From Cylindrospermum sp. FACHB-282 (GTDB taxonomy: Bacteria; Cyanobacteriota; Cyanobacteriia; Cyanobacteriales; Nostocaceae), in the NCBI RefSeq assembly GCF_014697195.1, contig NZ_JACJRJ010000053.1:1-38920 (forward strand): a stretch of 38,920 nucleotides of DNA, in the 5' to 3' direction. The notes below the pieces were generated by a model. The model was not told where the DNA came from. It made no database searches and saw nothing but the letters and a program-made list of their open reading frames with translations. Below, piece by piece: positions 1 to 10,000 of this stretch. The number at the start of each line of letters is the position of its first letter. The stretch's first letter is position 1. Position numbers and translations under genes: made by a program.

Positions 1-820
1 GCTGACTTATTAACAGGTTTCAGTGATGTGGATGCGGGTGATATCCTCTCAGTTACCAACTTAACTGCGACTAACGGTGCATTGGTAAATAACAACAATG
101 GGACTTATACCTTCACCCCAACTGCCAACTTTAATGGTGCAGTTAATCTCACCTACGATGTCACCGATGGCACAGCAACCCTAGCTGGACAAACTCAGAC
201 TTTCTCTGTCACCCCCGTTAACGATGCGCCAACAGGTTCACCAACTGGCATTTTAAGCAACACAGCCGAAGATATTGCCATCAATATTACTGCGGCTGAC
301 TTATTAACAGGTTTCAGTGATGTGGATGCGGGTGATATCCTTTCAGTTACCAACTTAACTGCGACTAACGGTGCATTGGTAAATAACAACAATGGGACTT
401 ATACCTTTAACCCAACTGCCAACTTTAATGGTGCAGTTAATCTCACCTACGATGTCACTGATGGCACGGCAACCTTAACTGGACAAACTCAGACTTTCTC
501 TGTCACCCCCGTTAACGATGCGCCAACAGGTTCACCCACTGCAACCTTAAGCAACACACCAGAAGATACTGCCATCAATATTACTGCGGCTGACTTATTA
601 ACAGGTTTCAGTGATGTGGATGCGGGTGATATCCTCTCAGTTACCAACTTAACTGCGACTAACGGTGCATTGGTAAATAACAACAATGGGACTTATACCT
701 TTAACCCAACTGCCAACTTTAATGGTGCAGTTAATCTCACCTACGATGTCACTGATGGCACAGCAACCTTAACTGGACAAACTCAGACTTTCTCCGTCAC
801 CCCCGTTAATGATGCGCCTG
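1..820 (+). repeat. 294-bp coding tandem repeats
   Basis: The string GCTGACTTATTAACAGG recurs at 1, 295 and 589, giving an exact 294-bp (98-codon) period. The units differ at only a handful of mostly synonymous bases. They encode the cadherin-like repeats of the surrounding gene; the array presumably continues upstream of the window. Confidence 0.95.
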
Positions 821-1638
821 TTGCTGTTGATGACAGTGCTTCCACATTCTTTGGTACTACCGTCAACATCGCAGTTAGTAGCCTACTAGCTAATGATACC
901 GATATCGATAGCACCTCGTTGAGCATTACTGGTGTCAGCGGTGCTACTCACGGTACTGCCGTCCTGAATAATAACGGCACAGCCAGCAACACCGCAGATG
1001 ATTTTGTTTCCTTTACGCCAAATCTTCTGTTTTCTGGTAATGCCAGCTTTAACTACACCCTCAGCGATGGTAGCCTGACTGATACTGCTACGGTGACTGT
1101 GGCTGTCGGTGTGAACCTTTCTGGCACTAATTTTGCTGATAACCTGTTTGGCACTAGCGGTAACGACATCATCAACGGTGGTAATGGCAACGATACCATC
1201 ACCGGCGGCGCTGGTGACGATAACCTTTACGGTGGTAATGGTAACGACACCTTGTATGGAGACGGCTTCATGGATGGCGGCGCGGGTAACGATACCCTCT
1301 ACGGGGGTGCCGGCAGCGATCGCCTCTACGGGGGTGCCGGCAGCGATCGCCTCTACGGTGGTAATGGTAAAGACCTGTTGTATGGCGGTATTGGCAGCGA
1401 TACCCTCACTGGTGACAATGGTAACGATACATTTGCCTTTGCTGCCGGGGAAGGTACTGATACCATTACTGATTTCGACAAGGGTCACGATTTGATTGGA
1501 CTGTATGGTGGTTTAAGCTTTGGGCAATTAAGTTTCTCAGGTAGCAATATTCTGGTGACTTCTACGAATGAAATTTTGGCAACGCTGACTGGTGTTAATA
1601 CTACGACCCTGACTGCTGCTAATTTCGTAAACCTCTAG
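1..1638 (+). CDS. Secreted cadherin-like/RTX repeat protein, 3' part
   Basis: The reading frame is open from base 1, so the N-terminus lies outside the window; 545 codons plus stop are seen. In order the protein shows about 2.8 copies of a 98-residue cadherin/Ig-like repeat (hallmarks NDAP, GTYTFxPTANFNG, YDVTDG), then a divergent cadherin-like domain beginning DAPVAVDDSA near codon 274. About ten RTX nonapeptides (GGxGxDxLY type) follow at codons 375-480, and the protein ends in a short beta-rich tail with no C-terminal anchor. RTX repeats bind calcium outside the cell and such proteins normally leave by a type I (ABC/MFP/TolC) system using a C-terminal signal, so I infer a large secreted adhesin or matrix protein. 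The RTX block is interrupted by a DGFMDGG insertion. No type I exporter gene is adjacent. The domain call is secure; the role is inferred. Confidence 0.85.
   Translation, partial: ADLLTGFSDVDAGDILSVTNLTATNGALVNNNNGTYTFTPTANFNGAVNLTYDVTDGTATLAGQTQTFSVTPVNDAPTGSPTGILSNTAEDIAINITAADLLTGFSDVDAGDILSVTNLTATNGALVNNNNGTYTFNPTANFNGAVNLTYDVTDGTATLTGQTQTFSVTPVNDAPTGSPTATLSNTPEDTAINITAADLLTGFSDVDAGDILSVTNLTATNGALVNNNNGTYTFNPTANFNGAVNLTYDVTDGTATLTGQTQTFSVTPVNDAPVAVDDSASTFFGTTVNIAVSSLLANDTDIDSTSLSITGVSGATHGTAVLNNNGTASNTADDFVSFTPNLLFSGNASFNYTLSDGSLTDTATVTVAVGVNLSGTNFADNLFGTSGNDIINGGNGNDTITGGAGDDNLYGGNGNDTLYGDGFMDGGAGNDTLYGGAGSDRLYGGAGSDRLYGGNGKDLLYGGIGSDTLTGDNGNDTFAFAAGEGTDTITDFDKGHDLIGLYGGLSFGQLSFSGSNILVTSTNEILATLTGVNTTTLTAANFVNL
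1297..1350 (+). repeat. 27-bp exact tandem duplication carrying HIP1
   Basis: Bases 1297-1323 and 1324-1350 are identical and each contains one GCGATCGC octamer. The unit encodes nine residues (LYGGAGSDR), one RTX turn, so the duplication preserves frame and fold. Confidence 0.9.
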
Positions 1639-1664
1639 TCTTACAGACCTTTTAGGTTCTTGGT

Positions 1665-1722
1665 GATGCGATGGTCGTTCGCGTAGCGTCTCGAAGAGAA
1701 GACCCGCCTTCGGCGATCGCAT
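1665..1722. repeat. Small dispersed hairpin repeat next to HIP1
   Basis: The outer arms ATGCGAT (1666-1672) and ATCGCAT (1716-1722) can pair. Between them lies a GC-rich core with a short inner hairpin, TCTC-gaa-GAGA. The right end overlaps a HIP1 octamer. This matches the general form of the small dispersed repeats known from Nostoc-type genomes; the exact family cannot be assigned by eye. Confidence 0.6.
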
Positions 1723-1907
1723 TTCTGCATCAGTGATTTGTGTCGTTGTGTAACCTGAGCCGTAATCGTCTATTTGGGTACTCCAAGGGTACTCCAATAT
1801 CATATTGAGGCATTCACCTAAAGTCAGATCTAAATTTATCAGTAGAGTGATGCTCAAGGGTACCGTTAGACTTTAATCTAGTACAGGTGAACCACCATCA
1901 ATAGAGA

Positions 1908-3350
1908 ATGTCTGATTTAATTCTGTTTTGGCATCGCCGCGATTTACGCATTGCTGACAATACCGGACTAGCTGCGGCACAACGCCAGAGTCCAAAAGTG
2001 GTAGGTGTGTTTTGCCTTGATCCTGATATTCTGGAGCGGGATGATATAGCGCCAGCGAGAGTAACTTATATGCTGGGCTGTTTGCAGGGGCTAGAAGAGC
2101 GATATATTCAAGCTGGTAGCCAATTGTTAATTCTTCATGGGCCGCCGGTGGTAGCGATTCCAGATTTAGCCGAGGCATTGAAAGCTAAGGCTGTATTTTG
2201 GAATTGGGATGTGGAGCCTTACGCCCAAAAACGCGATCGCATTATAATTAATTCTCTAACGGAAAAAGGCATCCAGTTTCTGAACCAAAACTGGGATCAA
2301 ATCCTCCACTCACCAGAAGAAATTTTTAGTGGTGCGAAAACTCCTTACACCGTTTATACCCCCTTCTGGAAAAATTGGAGTAGTAAACCAAAGGCAAAAC
2401 CAGTAAAAACACTGGAAAATGCTGAGGGATTAACCGCAGATGAACAGGAAATCGCCAAACAAGCAGGAGCAATAAAATTACCCTCCGCCAAAGATTTAGG
2501 ATTTATCTGGGATGGAGAATTGATTATTCCCCCAGGAGAGGCAGCAGCGCAAGAACGTTTACAGGCATTTACCAATAATGCCATTACTGAATACCAAGAA
2601 CAGCGCAATTTTCCAGCAGTAGACGGCACATCAGAACTGAGTGCAGCTTTAAAATTTGGGGTTATTGGCATTCGTACCGTTTGGCAAGCCACAATAGAGG
2701 CATTAGACAACAGCCGCAGTCAAGAAACAGAAGCCAGTATCCGCACATGGCAACAGGAATTAGCTTGGCGGGAGTTTTATCAACACGCAATGTATCACTT
2801 CCCAGAATTAGCCGAAGGTGCTTATCGGGAAACGTTTAAAAGCTTCCCTTGGGAAAACAATCAAGAACATTTTCAAGCTTGGTGCGAAGGTAGAACCGGC
2901 TTTCCCATCGTTGATGCAGCCATGCGCCAGTTAAATGAAATCGGCTGGATGCACAATCGTTGTCGAATGATTGTCGCCAGTTTCCTCACCAAAGACTTGC
3001 AGATAAATCCCCAGTGGGGAGAAAAATATTTTATGCAGAAGTTAATTGACGGAGACTTATCTGCTAATAATGGCGGTTGGCAATGGAGTGCTTCCAGTGG
3101 CATGGATCCTAAACCATTGCGAATTTTTAACCCAGCCAGTCAAGCCCAAAAGTTCGATCCAGATGGGGAATATATCCGGCAATGGGTCTCAGAATTGCGC
3201 TCTGTGGATACAGAATATTTAGTAACTGGTAAAATTCCCCCGTTAGAGCTTCATGCTATTGGTTATCCTCAACCCATTGTGGATCATAAAATAAAGCAAG
3301 CTTTGTTTAAGGAGATTTATCAACAGCAAAAGGGTGTTAATTTGCCTTGA
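1908..3350 (+). CDS. phr: Deoxyribodipyrimidine photolyase (class I CPD type)
   Basis: This 480-residue enzyme splits cyclobutane pyrimidine dimers in UV-damaged DNA using blue or near-UV light, FADH- and an antenna pigment. The N-terminal alpha/beta antenna domain starts with [15 protein letters not shown]. The FAD domain carries [18 protein letters not shown] from residue 325, GWMHNRCRM shortly after, and [15 protein letters not shown] near 387-401, which holds conserved FAD and substrate contacts. Length and sequence fit the cyanobacterial photolyase that uses 8-HDF as antenna (Anacystis nidulans type), though the pigment is an inference. The ATG at 1908 opens directly on the conserved N-terminus; only a weak purine-rich stretch precedes it. 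It appears monocistronic. A cryptochrome role is less likely because the dimer-binding region is intact. Confidence 0.93.
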   Translation: MSDLILFWHRRDLRIADNTGLAAAQRQSPKVVGVFCLDPDILERDDIAPARVTYMLGCLQGLEERYIQAGSQLLILHGPPVVAIPDLAEALKAKAVFWNWDVEPYAQKRDRIIINSLTEKGIQFLNQNWDQILHSPEEIFSGAKTPYTVYTPFWKNWSSKPKAKPVKTLENAEGLTADEQEIAKQAGAIKLPSAKDLGFIWDGELIIPPGEAAAQERLQAFTNNAITEYQEQRNFPAVDGTSELSAALKFGVIGIRTVWQATIEALDNSRSQETEASIRTWQQELAWREFYQHAMYHFPELAEGAYRETFKSFPWENNQEHFQAWCEGRTGFPIVDAAMRQLNEIGWMHNRCRMIVASFLTKDLQINPQWGEKYFMQKLIDGDLSANNGGWQWSASSGMDPKPLRIFNPASQAQKFDPDGEYIRQWVSELRSVDTEYLVTGKIPPLELHAIGYPQPIVDHKIKQALFKEIYQQQKGVNLP

Positions 3351-3591
3351 CGACTTTGCAGATGAGCTCTCGCTAACAAGTCGGCAGAGCCGATGACACT
3401 AACTTCAACGGGGGAACCCTGGCAACGCAGTGTCTCCCTGTTGCTTGTCTAGCAGTGTTTATACCCTGATTTCTAGTCATGATTCCAACATCACTTACCT
3501 AATTTAATCTGTCTTTGGGCAGATAATTGCATAATTTCTCAGCAACTGGCTGATACCTTAAAAGTAAAATAAATTTTTAAAGGGCAAGCAA

Positions 3592-3855
3592 GTGACACAT
3601 TTAATAAAAAAAGATATCGACACCTTTATTTATCCTCCTAGTCTCTATTGCAATAATCCCACACCAGAAAATATTGCTTTTAACACCCAATTACAAAAAT
3701 TAGCCGCAGAAATTGCTTACATCAGTGGCTTAGAAGCATCTGGGTTAATCTCTCCTGACGAGGCTTACAAAGAAGTTAAGGCTCTGTGGAAACAATTTCA
3801 ACAATTCAAAAAAGGAATTGATGGGAAACCAGTAGAACGGTTAAAATGTGCTTAA
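3592..3855 (+). CDS. Small conserved-looking hypothetical protein
   Basis: An 87-residue ORF with a GTG start preceded by AAAGGGCAAG, an acceptable ribosome site. The protein is soluble and mostly helical: after a short N-terminal stretch rich in Tyr, Pro and Asn (FIYPPSLYCNNPTPENIAFN) comes a helix-loop-helix with LAAEIAYISGLEASGLISPDEAYKEVKALWK split over residues 37-67. It resembles short uncharacterised cyanobacterial proteins, but I cannot assign a family or function. It is isolated, with the photolyase 240 bp upstream. An AT-rich stretch with AAAAGTAAAATAAATTT lies about 25-45 bp before the start and could hold a -10 element. Confidence 0.7.
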   Translation: MTHLIKKDIDTFIYPPSLYCNNPTPENIAFNTQLQKLAAEIAYISGLEASGLISPDEAYKEVKALWKQFQQFKKGIDGKPVERLKCA

Positions 3856-4027
3856 TAAAACTTGTTTAACAAAAAGTCTAGGTATGGGATAGCTGTTAGC
3901 TCCCTTTTCGTTTTTGGGTACAGTGCTAAATCTCGCTATTGCTGTCTTATATTCAATAAAGGTAATTTATGACAGTTATCAAATGAAGCACGAAAATATA
4001 AACGAAGGAGTCAGAATTTAGAAGATA

Positions 4028-4117
4028 TTATTGAAGTACGACATCTTCAACACTATCACCCGTGTTATCAATCTTGAACTGATAAAAAACATTTGGGTCG
4101 AAGGGACTAGTAGTCTG
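4028..4117 (-). pseudogene. Decayed gene fragment, DUF4331-like
   Basis: On the minus strand, a 29-codon open stretch between two in-frame stops reads SPFDPNVFYQFKIDNTGDS followed by VEDVVLQ. The pattern F-x-P-[NV]-x-Y-x-F-x-I-D-N-x-G-D-x-x-E-D is what I know from DUF4331 proteins of cyanobacteria and other bacteria. There is no start codon and it is far shorter than the family (several hundred residues). I infer a relic of a longer gene. Family assignment is moderate. Confidence 0.45.
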
Positions 4118-4158
4118 TCAAATAAATTTTGACGGATAAAGAAACGTAGACCGGAGGG

Positions 4159-4177
4159 CGTGCCGCAGGCTACCGCA
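4159..4177 (+). repeat. 19-nt dispersed repeat, inverted copy at 17601-17619
   Basis: CGTGCCGCAGGCTACCGCA at 4159-4177 occurs as its exact reverse complement at 17601-17619. Both copies are intergenic. This is part of a small dispersed repeat family; the flanks differ. Confidence 0.8.
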
Positions 4178-4434
4178 AACTTTCAACTGATAGAAAAGAG
4201 GTGATACTTCTCCTCAGTTATCCTCATATTTGCCCTTATTGAGGTGTTTTTTCCCTACTGTTGAACGCGGAAATAGCCAGTTGATTTGTGTACTTTTTAA
4301 AAGGCTATGGCTGTTACCAAAGACCTAAATTTTCTAGCGCCAGAGTTTTTGATTTGGGATTTTCTAGGGAGTTAAACTAAGCTTAGTTGTCTTAATAGGA
4401 CTTACTCCAAACCGTAGAAAATCCAGCCTAATGG

Positions 4435-4899
4435 CTATTGCTCAGACTCGCCTGATTCACTCCAATATCCAGCTTTTGCAAAGAGGTCAAAAATCTTAAA
4501 AGCTGTTTGCCTAAGTGGATCATTTAAATCATCTGAAATCAAATCAAATCTGTTTTCACCGAATGCCAACAAATTGGCAGTGTCCGGGTCGATACCGTTA
4601 TCCAAGAATTCACCGAATGCTACAGCATAAGGATGCTCATCGATGGTGTCATGTGTGGTTAAAAACTCCTCTCCCGTGAAGGCTGGATATTTTTTATCAT
4701 CATCTTGATTCCATTGAGCAAGGTACTCTTCCACTGGAATATCGTTGACACTTCCAATCTCATTAAATTTGATATCCGCAAATAATTGGTCACAAAGATA
4801 AAGAGTTGACATGGTAGAAAATTTGTGAATTTTAGGCTTTTTAATAACGGCAGTATCAGGCTTTAAAAATCTTGCAGGATAGTCGCCAACAGTCGCCAT
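4435..4899 (-). CDS. Hypothetical acidic protein
   Basis: Up to 154 residues. The N-terminal 29 residues are basic and less protein-like, so translation may really begin at the second Met (MSTLYLCDQLF, ATG at 4812) giving about 125 residues; neither start has a clear ribosome site. The body is acidic and aromatic-rich (EYLAQWNQDDDKKYPAFTG, LISDDLNDPLRQTAFKIFD) with no signal peptide or membrane segment. I do not recognise a family. It is isolated between two decayed gene fragments, so it may be part of a degenerating accessory patch, but its own frame is intact. Confidence 0.5.
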   Translation of the reverse strand: MATVGDYPARFLKPDTAVIKKPKIHKFSTMSTLYLCDQLFADIKFNEIGSVNDIPVEEYLAQWNQDDDKKYPAFTGEEFLTTHDTIDEHPYAVAFGEFLDNGIDPDTANLLAFGENRFDLISDDLNDPLRQTAFKIFDLFAKAGYWSESGESEQ

Positions 4900-5023
4900 G
4901 AATTACGTAGGCGAACACGCTAGAAAATTTTCTTTACCTATGCTCTCTTTTCAATTCATGTTGCTGACTACTTTTATTTCATTGATGCCAGATGTTTTTA
5001 ATTTTTAGTTTTAAGTTGATTAA

Positions 5024-5185
5024 TCAACTACCAGCCTTTGGTAATGGTGGTGTAGGCTGCTTGTCAAGGAATGCATAGGGCACAAGCTGATCATCACCCG
5101 GTAGTCCCTTTTCTTTTAGCAGGACTAATAATACAGTGCGGAAAACCGCTGCGTGGGAAGCCTCTACGGGGAGAATAGTTGCTCC
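5024..5185 (-). pseudogene. C-terminal remnant of ferritin-like domain protein
   Basis: The minus-strand frame ending at the TGA of 5024-5026 encodes 53 residues, including ILPVEASHAAVFRTVLL, VLLKEKGLPGDDQLVPYAFL and DKQPTPPLP. A V-E-x-x-H-A-A-x-x-R-x-x-L helix followed by a Pro-rich tail is typical of the last helix of Ferritin-like (PF13668-type) proteins. Upstream of about 5185 the frame continues open but loses any resemblance, and a short hairpin-like stretch (CTTCCCACAGAGTGGGAG on the minus strand) sits at the break. The four-helix core is missing, so I call it a 5'-truncated relic. The family call is by motif only. Confidence 0.55.
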
Positions 5186-5454
5186 CACTCTGTGGGAAGA
5201 TGATTTGTGAATTTTCCGTATTGGACATAAATTTTTTCCTTGGCAAACACATAATTAACTATTCTCCTTACTTAAGTACGGATTAGGAGTTAATTTGGAT
5301 TGCATAATGAGATAACATTATCCCAAAACATCCAATTGACAATGTCAGCCGTATTCTTTAAGTGAAGATGAGTCAGACTTTGCCATTTGCCAAACGCCCA
5401 AAATGCTATGACACAAAAAATCAAGTTGCTTCTGCCCCTCTCTGACTGAGCAAA

Positions 5455-6042
5455 ATGCATCCTGACTCTCCTAACAACAAACCTGACTTAAAAGAATCAA
5501 CTGATGCAGCGCTGTTTCAAGCTCTCACAGCCAGAGATGCCTCCGCTTTGGCAACCCTTTACGATCGCTATGCCAATTTGGTCTATGGGTTAGCTTTGAA
5601 GATATTGCGCGATCCTCAAGCGGCTGAAGACCTGACTCAAGAAGTCTTTCTGGCATTATGGCGGCATCCTAACTACAATCCTGCCCGTGGTTCTTTGAGT
5701 AGCTTTTTGATCACTCTGACACGTTCGCGGGCGATTGATAAACTCCGCTCTCGTGGTGCTTCTTTAAAGTTTTTAGACCGCTGGTCTCAACAGATGTCTA
5801 GTCAACCTCCTACTAATAACCCTTTTGAGCAAGTCTCTATAGAAGAACGTTCCCAGAAAGTGCGTAGCGCATTGGCTCAACTACCAGAAAATCAGCGTCA
5901 AGTATTAGCTATGGCTTATTACGAAGGGCTAAGTCAAACGGAGATTGCACAACGCTTAGAGGCACCTTTGGGAACTGTCAAAACGCGGGCAAGACAAGGC
6001 TTAATCAAGCTGAAAAGAATTTTGCAAGACTGGATTAATTAG
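5455..6042 (+). CDS. ECF-type RNA polymerase sigma factor
   Basis: A 195-residue group 4 (ECF) sigma factor that would direct RNA polymerase to a stress regulon. Region 2 (residues about 34-100) reads LYDRYANLVYGLALKILRD, then PQAAEDLTQEVFLALWRHP. Region 4 (about 140-193) reads LPENQRQVLAMAYYEGLSQT, then EIAQRLEAPLGTVKTRARQG, a clear helix-turn-helix that binds -35 elements. The length is normal for ECF factors with only these two regions. The anti-sigma gene follows after 14 bp, the standard regulator pair. It resembles cyanobacterial SigG-type or SigK-like factors, but the exact orthologue is not certain, so no symbol is given. The ATG lies 6 bp after a TGA; no strong ribosome site is visible. 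A TTGACA sits at 5336-5341 without a convincing -10. Confidence 0.92.
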   Translation: MHPDSPNNKPDLKESTDAALFQALTARDASALATLYDRYANLVYGLALKILRDPQAAEDLTQEVFLALWRHPNYNPARGSLSSFLITLTRSRAIDKLRSRGASLKFLDRWSQQMSSQPPTNNPFEQVSIEERSQKVRSALAQLPENQRQVLAMAYYEGLSQTEIAQRLEAPLGTVKTRARQGLIKLKRILQDWIN

Positions 6043-6056
6043 CTGATGATGATGTC

Positions 6057-6800
6057 ATGACTGATTCCTTTTCATCTGAATACCTAGAAGAATTAATTGC
6101 GGGTTATGTCCTCGACGAACTCGACTCAGAAGAAGCTGAAGAGTTAGAAAGGCTGATTGCACAAAACCCAGCAATTATCAAGGAAATTGCTCAATTACAG
6201 GAAGTCATGGCACTCTTACCATACGAGATTCCTGAAGTACAGCCTTCGCCTCAACTGCGCTCGAAAATTCTGGCTGTGGCTCAAGCCAATGAAATCCCTG
6301 TTGCTTCAAAAAAGCGCTTTTCCTTGCCTTGGGGACAGATTATCGCCGCTCTAGTGGCTTTAGGTCTGGGGCTAGACGGCTATCGTTTGCGGCAAGAGTT
6401 GCAACTTACCCAAGCTCAACTTGCTCATCAAGCAGAAATTATTGCTCTATTACAGCAGCCTAATTCTCGACTGGTTGCTCTCAAAGGCGTGGATGCGAAC
6501 ACTGCTTCGGGAAGTATTATCCTTGCTCCCAATAAACAGAAGTTCGTAATTGTTGCGGAAAATCTCTCTCGGTTACCTGAGAATGAAATTTATCGGCTTT
6601 GGGCAGTAGTTGGTGACAAAAAAATTGCTTGTGGACAGTTTAATGCTAGTTTGACAAGAACAGTTTTTGACAGCTTTCCTATTCCTAGTAATGTTTGCAG
6701 CTTAGATAAAGCAACCCTAGTGGTGACAAAAGAACCAGTACCTTCTCCTCCTCAACCTGTTGGCTCTCCTGTACTAATTGGTAAACATCAGGATTCTTAA
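6057..6800 (+). CDS. Anti-sigma factor, RskA-like
   Basis: A 247-residue protein encoded 14 bp after the ECF sigma gene, clearly the same transcript. Residues 1-65 form the helical anti-sigma domain (ELIAGYVLDELDSEEAEELE, then RLIAQNPAIIKEIAQLQ). The Zn-binding HxxxCxxC motif of ZAS proteins is absent, as in RskA-type anti-sigmas. A hydrophobic segment (IIAALVALGLGLDGY, near residues 94-108) is a probable single membrane span, followed by a short coiled coil (LRQELQLTQAQLAHQAEIIALL). Residues 145-240 match the extracytoplasmic RskA C-terminal beta domain (FVIVAENLSRLPENEIYRLW, AVVGDKKIACGQF). It should hold the sigma factor at the membrane until a signal, often proteolysis, releases it; the signal is unknown. 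Confidence 0.85.
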   Translation: MTDSFSSEYLEELIAGYVLDELDSEEAEELERLIAQNPAIIKEIAQLQEVMALLPYEIPEVQPSPQLRSKILAVAQANEIPVASKKRFSLPWGQIIAALVALGLGLDGYRLRQELQLTQAQLAHQAEIIALLQQPNSRLVALKGVDANTASGSIILAPNKQKFVIVAENLSRLPENEIYRLWAVVGDKKIACGQFNASLTRTVFDSFPIPSNVCSLDKATLVVTKEPVPSPPQPVGSPVLIGKHQDS

Positions 6801-6820
6801 ACAATTAAAAATTCAAAATT

Positions 6821-6909
6821 AAATCATTCGTGTACAATCAATCAGATTCTCGACTTCTTAGAGAAGTCGGGAATCTAAGCTTTTTTGAATAAAATAGGAT
6901 TGCGATATA
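6821..6909. mobile_element. Degenerate copy of MITE-like palindromic element
   Basis: A 14-bp hairpin (6845-6858 with 6862-6875, one mismatch) is flanked by AAATCATTCGTGTAC on the left and AAAATAGGATTGCGATATA on the right. All three parts, in the same order, match the complete element at 12204-12306; here the outermost left terminal repeat is missing. It lies between the anti-sigma gene and the large membrane gene and may also act as a transcription terminator for the sigma operon. Confidence 0.65.
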
Positions 6910-7079
6910 AAGTTTTTCATATTTTTACCAAAACTTGAATAAAGTCAATTGTGCCAGTTGAGTATTGATCATGTCGGCTAAAAATTAACATCAGTCAGCC
7001 GAATAAGTGGCACATTTTACGCCAAAATATACCTTAATTAAACCCATTATTTAAGTATCTACTTATACTGCTGCGGCTT

Positions 7080-10000
7080 ATGTCATCACCCCTTGACCGT
7101 CCGCTGACACTTCAAATTAAGCTGCCATCTTCCCATCCTCAGTTATTAGAAGGACTGGATAGGTTACTGCGCTTGGGTTTGATATCTGATGCCCAAGTTA
7201 GGAAAATATGTCGGGAGCATCTCACTTGTCACGTGGCGTTTAAATCTCTGGCTGCACCTAAACCCCAGGCAATGGTTGCCACTTCTGACCCTGTAGAGGC
7301 GTTGCCTGTTGCAGCTGTTGCGCCAGCTAAACGACCTTCTGAGACGCCAGTAAAGCCAGGGTCACCCAGTTTCGTCTCCTCGATGTTGCAGTCGTTGGTG
7401 GCGGAATTGAGTGTGCGCTGGTTGCTGTTTTTAGGTTTATTTTTGGTGGTGCTGTCTTCTGGGGTGCTGGCGGCGAGTCAGTGGGAAAGGTTCCCCCCGG
7501 CTGGACAATATGGGGTTTTACTGGCTTATTCTTTGAGTTTTTGGGGTTTCAGCTTTTGGGCGGATAGGCAAAATAATCTGAGGTTGACGGCGCAGACATT
7601 GTTGATTGTGGCACTGTTGTTGGTACCAATCAATTTTTGGGCGATGGATAGCTTCCGGTTGTGGCAAAATCCTGTGAATTGGATTGTCATGGCGATCGCA
7701 ACTCTTATCCTCTCCTGGATGACAATTTCACTCTGCAACAACCGCACAGTGAGAACTAATTCCCCTGTTGGTAAATTACCGCTGGTAAATATTCTAGGGC
7801 TGAGTTATCTGCAATGGGGTTGGAATTTATCAGGATTTCCCTTGATTGCTGTTTATTTGGCAATGATAGGGACAACCATCATCACTGTTTATCAAAATCA
7901 AAATTTACCCAACTCCCAAGAAAATCAAGGTACACAGCGGAATCGATTAAATATAAGTTTATCCGCTACAGTAATTATTTATGCTCTGCTAGTGCTGCTG
8001 GTACGGGCGATTTTTGTGGCGGGGGTAGATGTTACTCAGTTAGGTTTAGCTGTTGGTATTTGTGGTTGGTTGGTGACTTGGTTAGCCCAGAAGAACCTCA
8101 CCTCTAGCGCCTCCACCCAAGCAGGGAGCGGGGTAGAAAATGGAATTAGTTCAAATTCTTCACCCACCCCTGATTTAATCGGGGAAAGACTCGGCGGAAT
8201 TTTGCTTTTTTTGGGTTGGGTGGTTTCGGTGATAACTCAACCTTTGCAAGCAATAGTTGTAAGTGGGTTGGGTTTGTGGGTTTGCAGTCGTCGCTTACAG
8301 CGGGATAGTTTACAGAATGATTTAGCGGCAATTTTCTTTATTGGCCTACAGACGATTTGGCTGGGTTGGCGGTTAGTACCTGCTGAATTACAGCAAGCTG
8401 GGATTGCCATTGGCACCAATCTCACTAATTCGCAAAATGCACCTTGGGCGTTGTTGGGTATCGCTTTATTTCCCTACATAATATTGATGGTGGCGCTAAC
8501 AGATCGCCTACATCGCACCCAAAAACGAGAATTAGCTATTTTTGGCGAACAGTTAACGCTGTTGTTGGGGGTTTGTTTAACAAGCATCGCTTTAATTAAT
8601 CCCACATTGCGATCGCTTAATCTGCTATTTTCTACCATCACTTTAGCGATCGTTACGCAACGCCGTCCCGCTTCACCTCCTCCTCTGGTATACCTGACTC
8701 ACATCACAGGAGTATTGACACTTGGTGCGATGATCAATTGGCTGTTACCAACCCTAAGTAGAGAAATTTGGGCGAGTATTTTGTTAGTCGTCATGTTGGC
8801 AGAATGGGGATTTAGCCTTGGGGAAGGACTATGGCGGCGTAGTGCTTGGTATATCGGTTTAGCACTTGCTACCGTTAATTTTGCTCTCTTGCTGGGAAAT
8901 ACAGAAATAACCTGGAATCGCGTTATTTATATCCAAAACTATTGGGCAATTATTTGGCTGATTACACCTTTAGCCCTCACCGGTTTAGCTAGTCGCACAA
9001 CATTCCAACGCACTACCAATAGTTATTTGAGTCTTTTGGCTGTGGGAGTTGCCCAGTTACTAACTTTATTTTCCCCAGGAACCAGATTAATTGGTTTGGG
9101 TGTAGCTGTGGTGGTGATGTTCTTGAATACGCGCTATTTAAGGAACCAAACATCTGCGGTAATTACCATCGGTTACTCTTTGAGTTTCATCGGGGCGCTG
9201 CTGTGGATGTTGGTGCCACAGTTAGGGTTAGCGGGTTGGTTTGTTGTCCTTGCTTTGGCTATTTTAAGTTTATGGTTAGGGGCTACTGCATTAATCAGGC
9301 AAGGTAGTGAATTAGCCGTAATTTATGCAGCAGCTAGTGATAAATGGGCGATCGCATTATGTAGCTTAGAGTTATTAACCCTGACACTGCACTCAGTCCT
9401 ACTTTACCAAGGGTTTGCTACTACCGGAATTGTCTACTTAATCGCCACAGCAATCACCTTGGGGGCGATTATCTATCGCAGTTGGCGAAAATCGACAAAC
9501 CGAGCATTTTACAGCATTGGTTGGTGTTTAGAGTTGTTAGTTGCCCAAGGGTTAGGATTTGGGGAATACTCAATTATTAGAATAGCGATCGCCAATATTG
9601 CCCTAGGTTTAACAACGCAGTTTTTTGGAGAATGGTGGCGACGACGATACCAACTAGAAAGCCTGCCCAATAGCTTCCACATTTTACCGCTGATCTATGG
9701 TGCCTTCAGTGTCTTACTGCGGTTTACCACCTTTACCGACTGGACAGGTTTTTGCACCCTAGGCGTAGCTTTAATTATCATTGGCGTAGGGCGACGCCGC
9801 GAAAGCTTCAAACCCCTGCTTTACCTGGGAATGATTGGCGTCTCAATTTCCGCCTATGAACTTCTATTTTATCAAATGTCCCAAGCCACAGGCGGCGCAA
9901 TCGGCGATGGATTGATTGCCATGTCGGCTTTGGGAACTAGTATCATGTATGCCTACCGCATCTTGTCCCCTTGGCTAATCAGCTATTTCCGTCTCACACC

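Noticed and set aside
886-1495. Open frames on both strands across the RTX region
   Set aside because: Low-complexity shadows of the 27-bp-period RTX repeats with no ribosome site or protein-like composition.
1537-1857. Minus-strand 106-codon frame overlapping the adhesin 3' end
   Set aside because: It runs through a small dispersed repeat and the coding end of the adhesin; one segment (QIDDYGSGYTTTQITDAEMR) looks protein-like but I can assign it to nothing.
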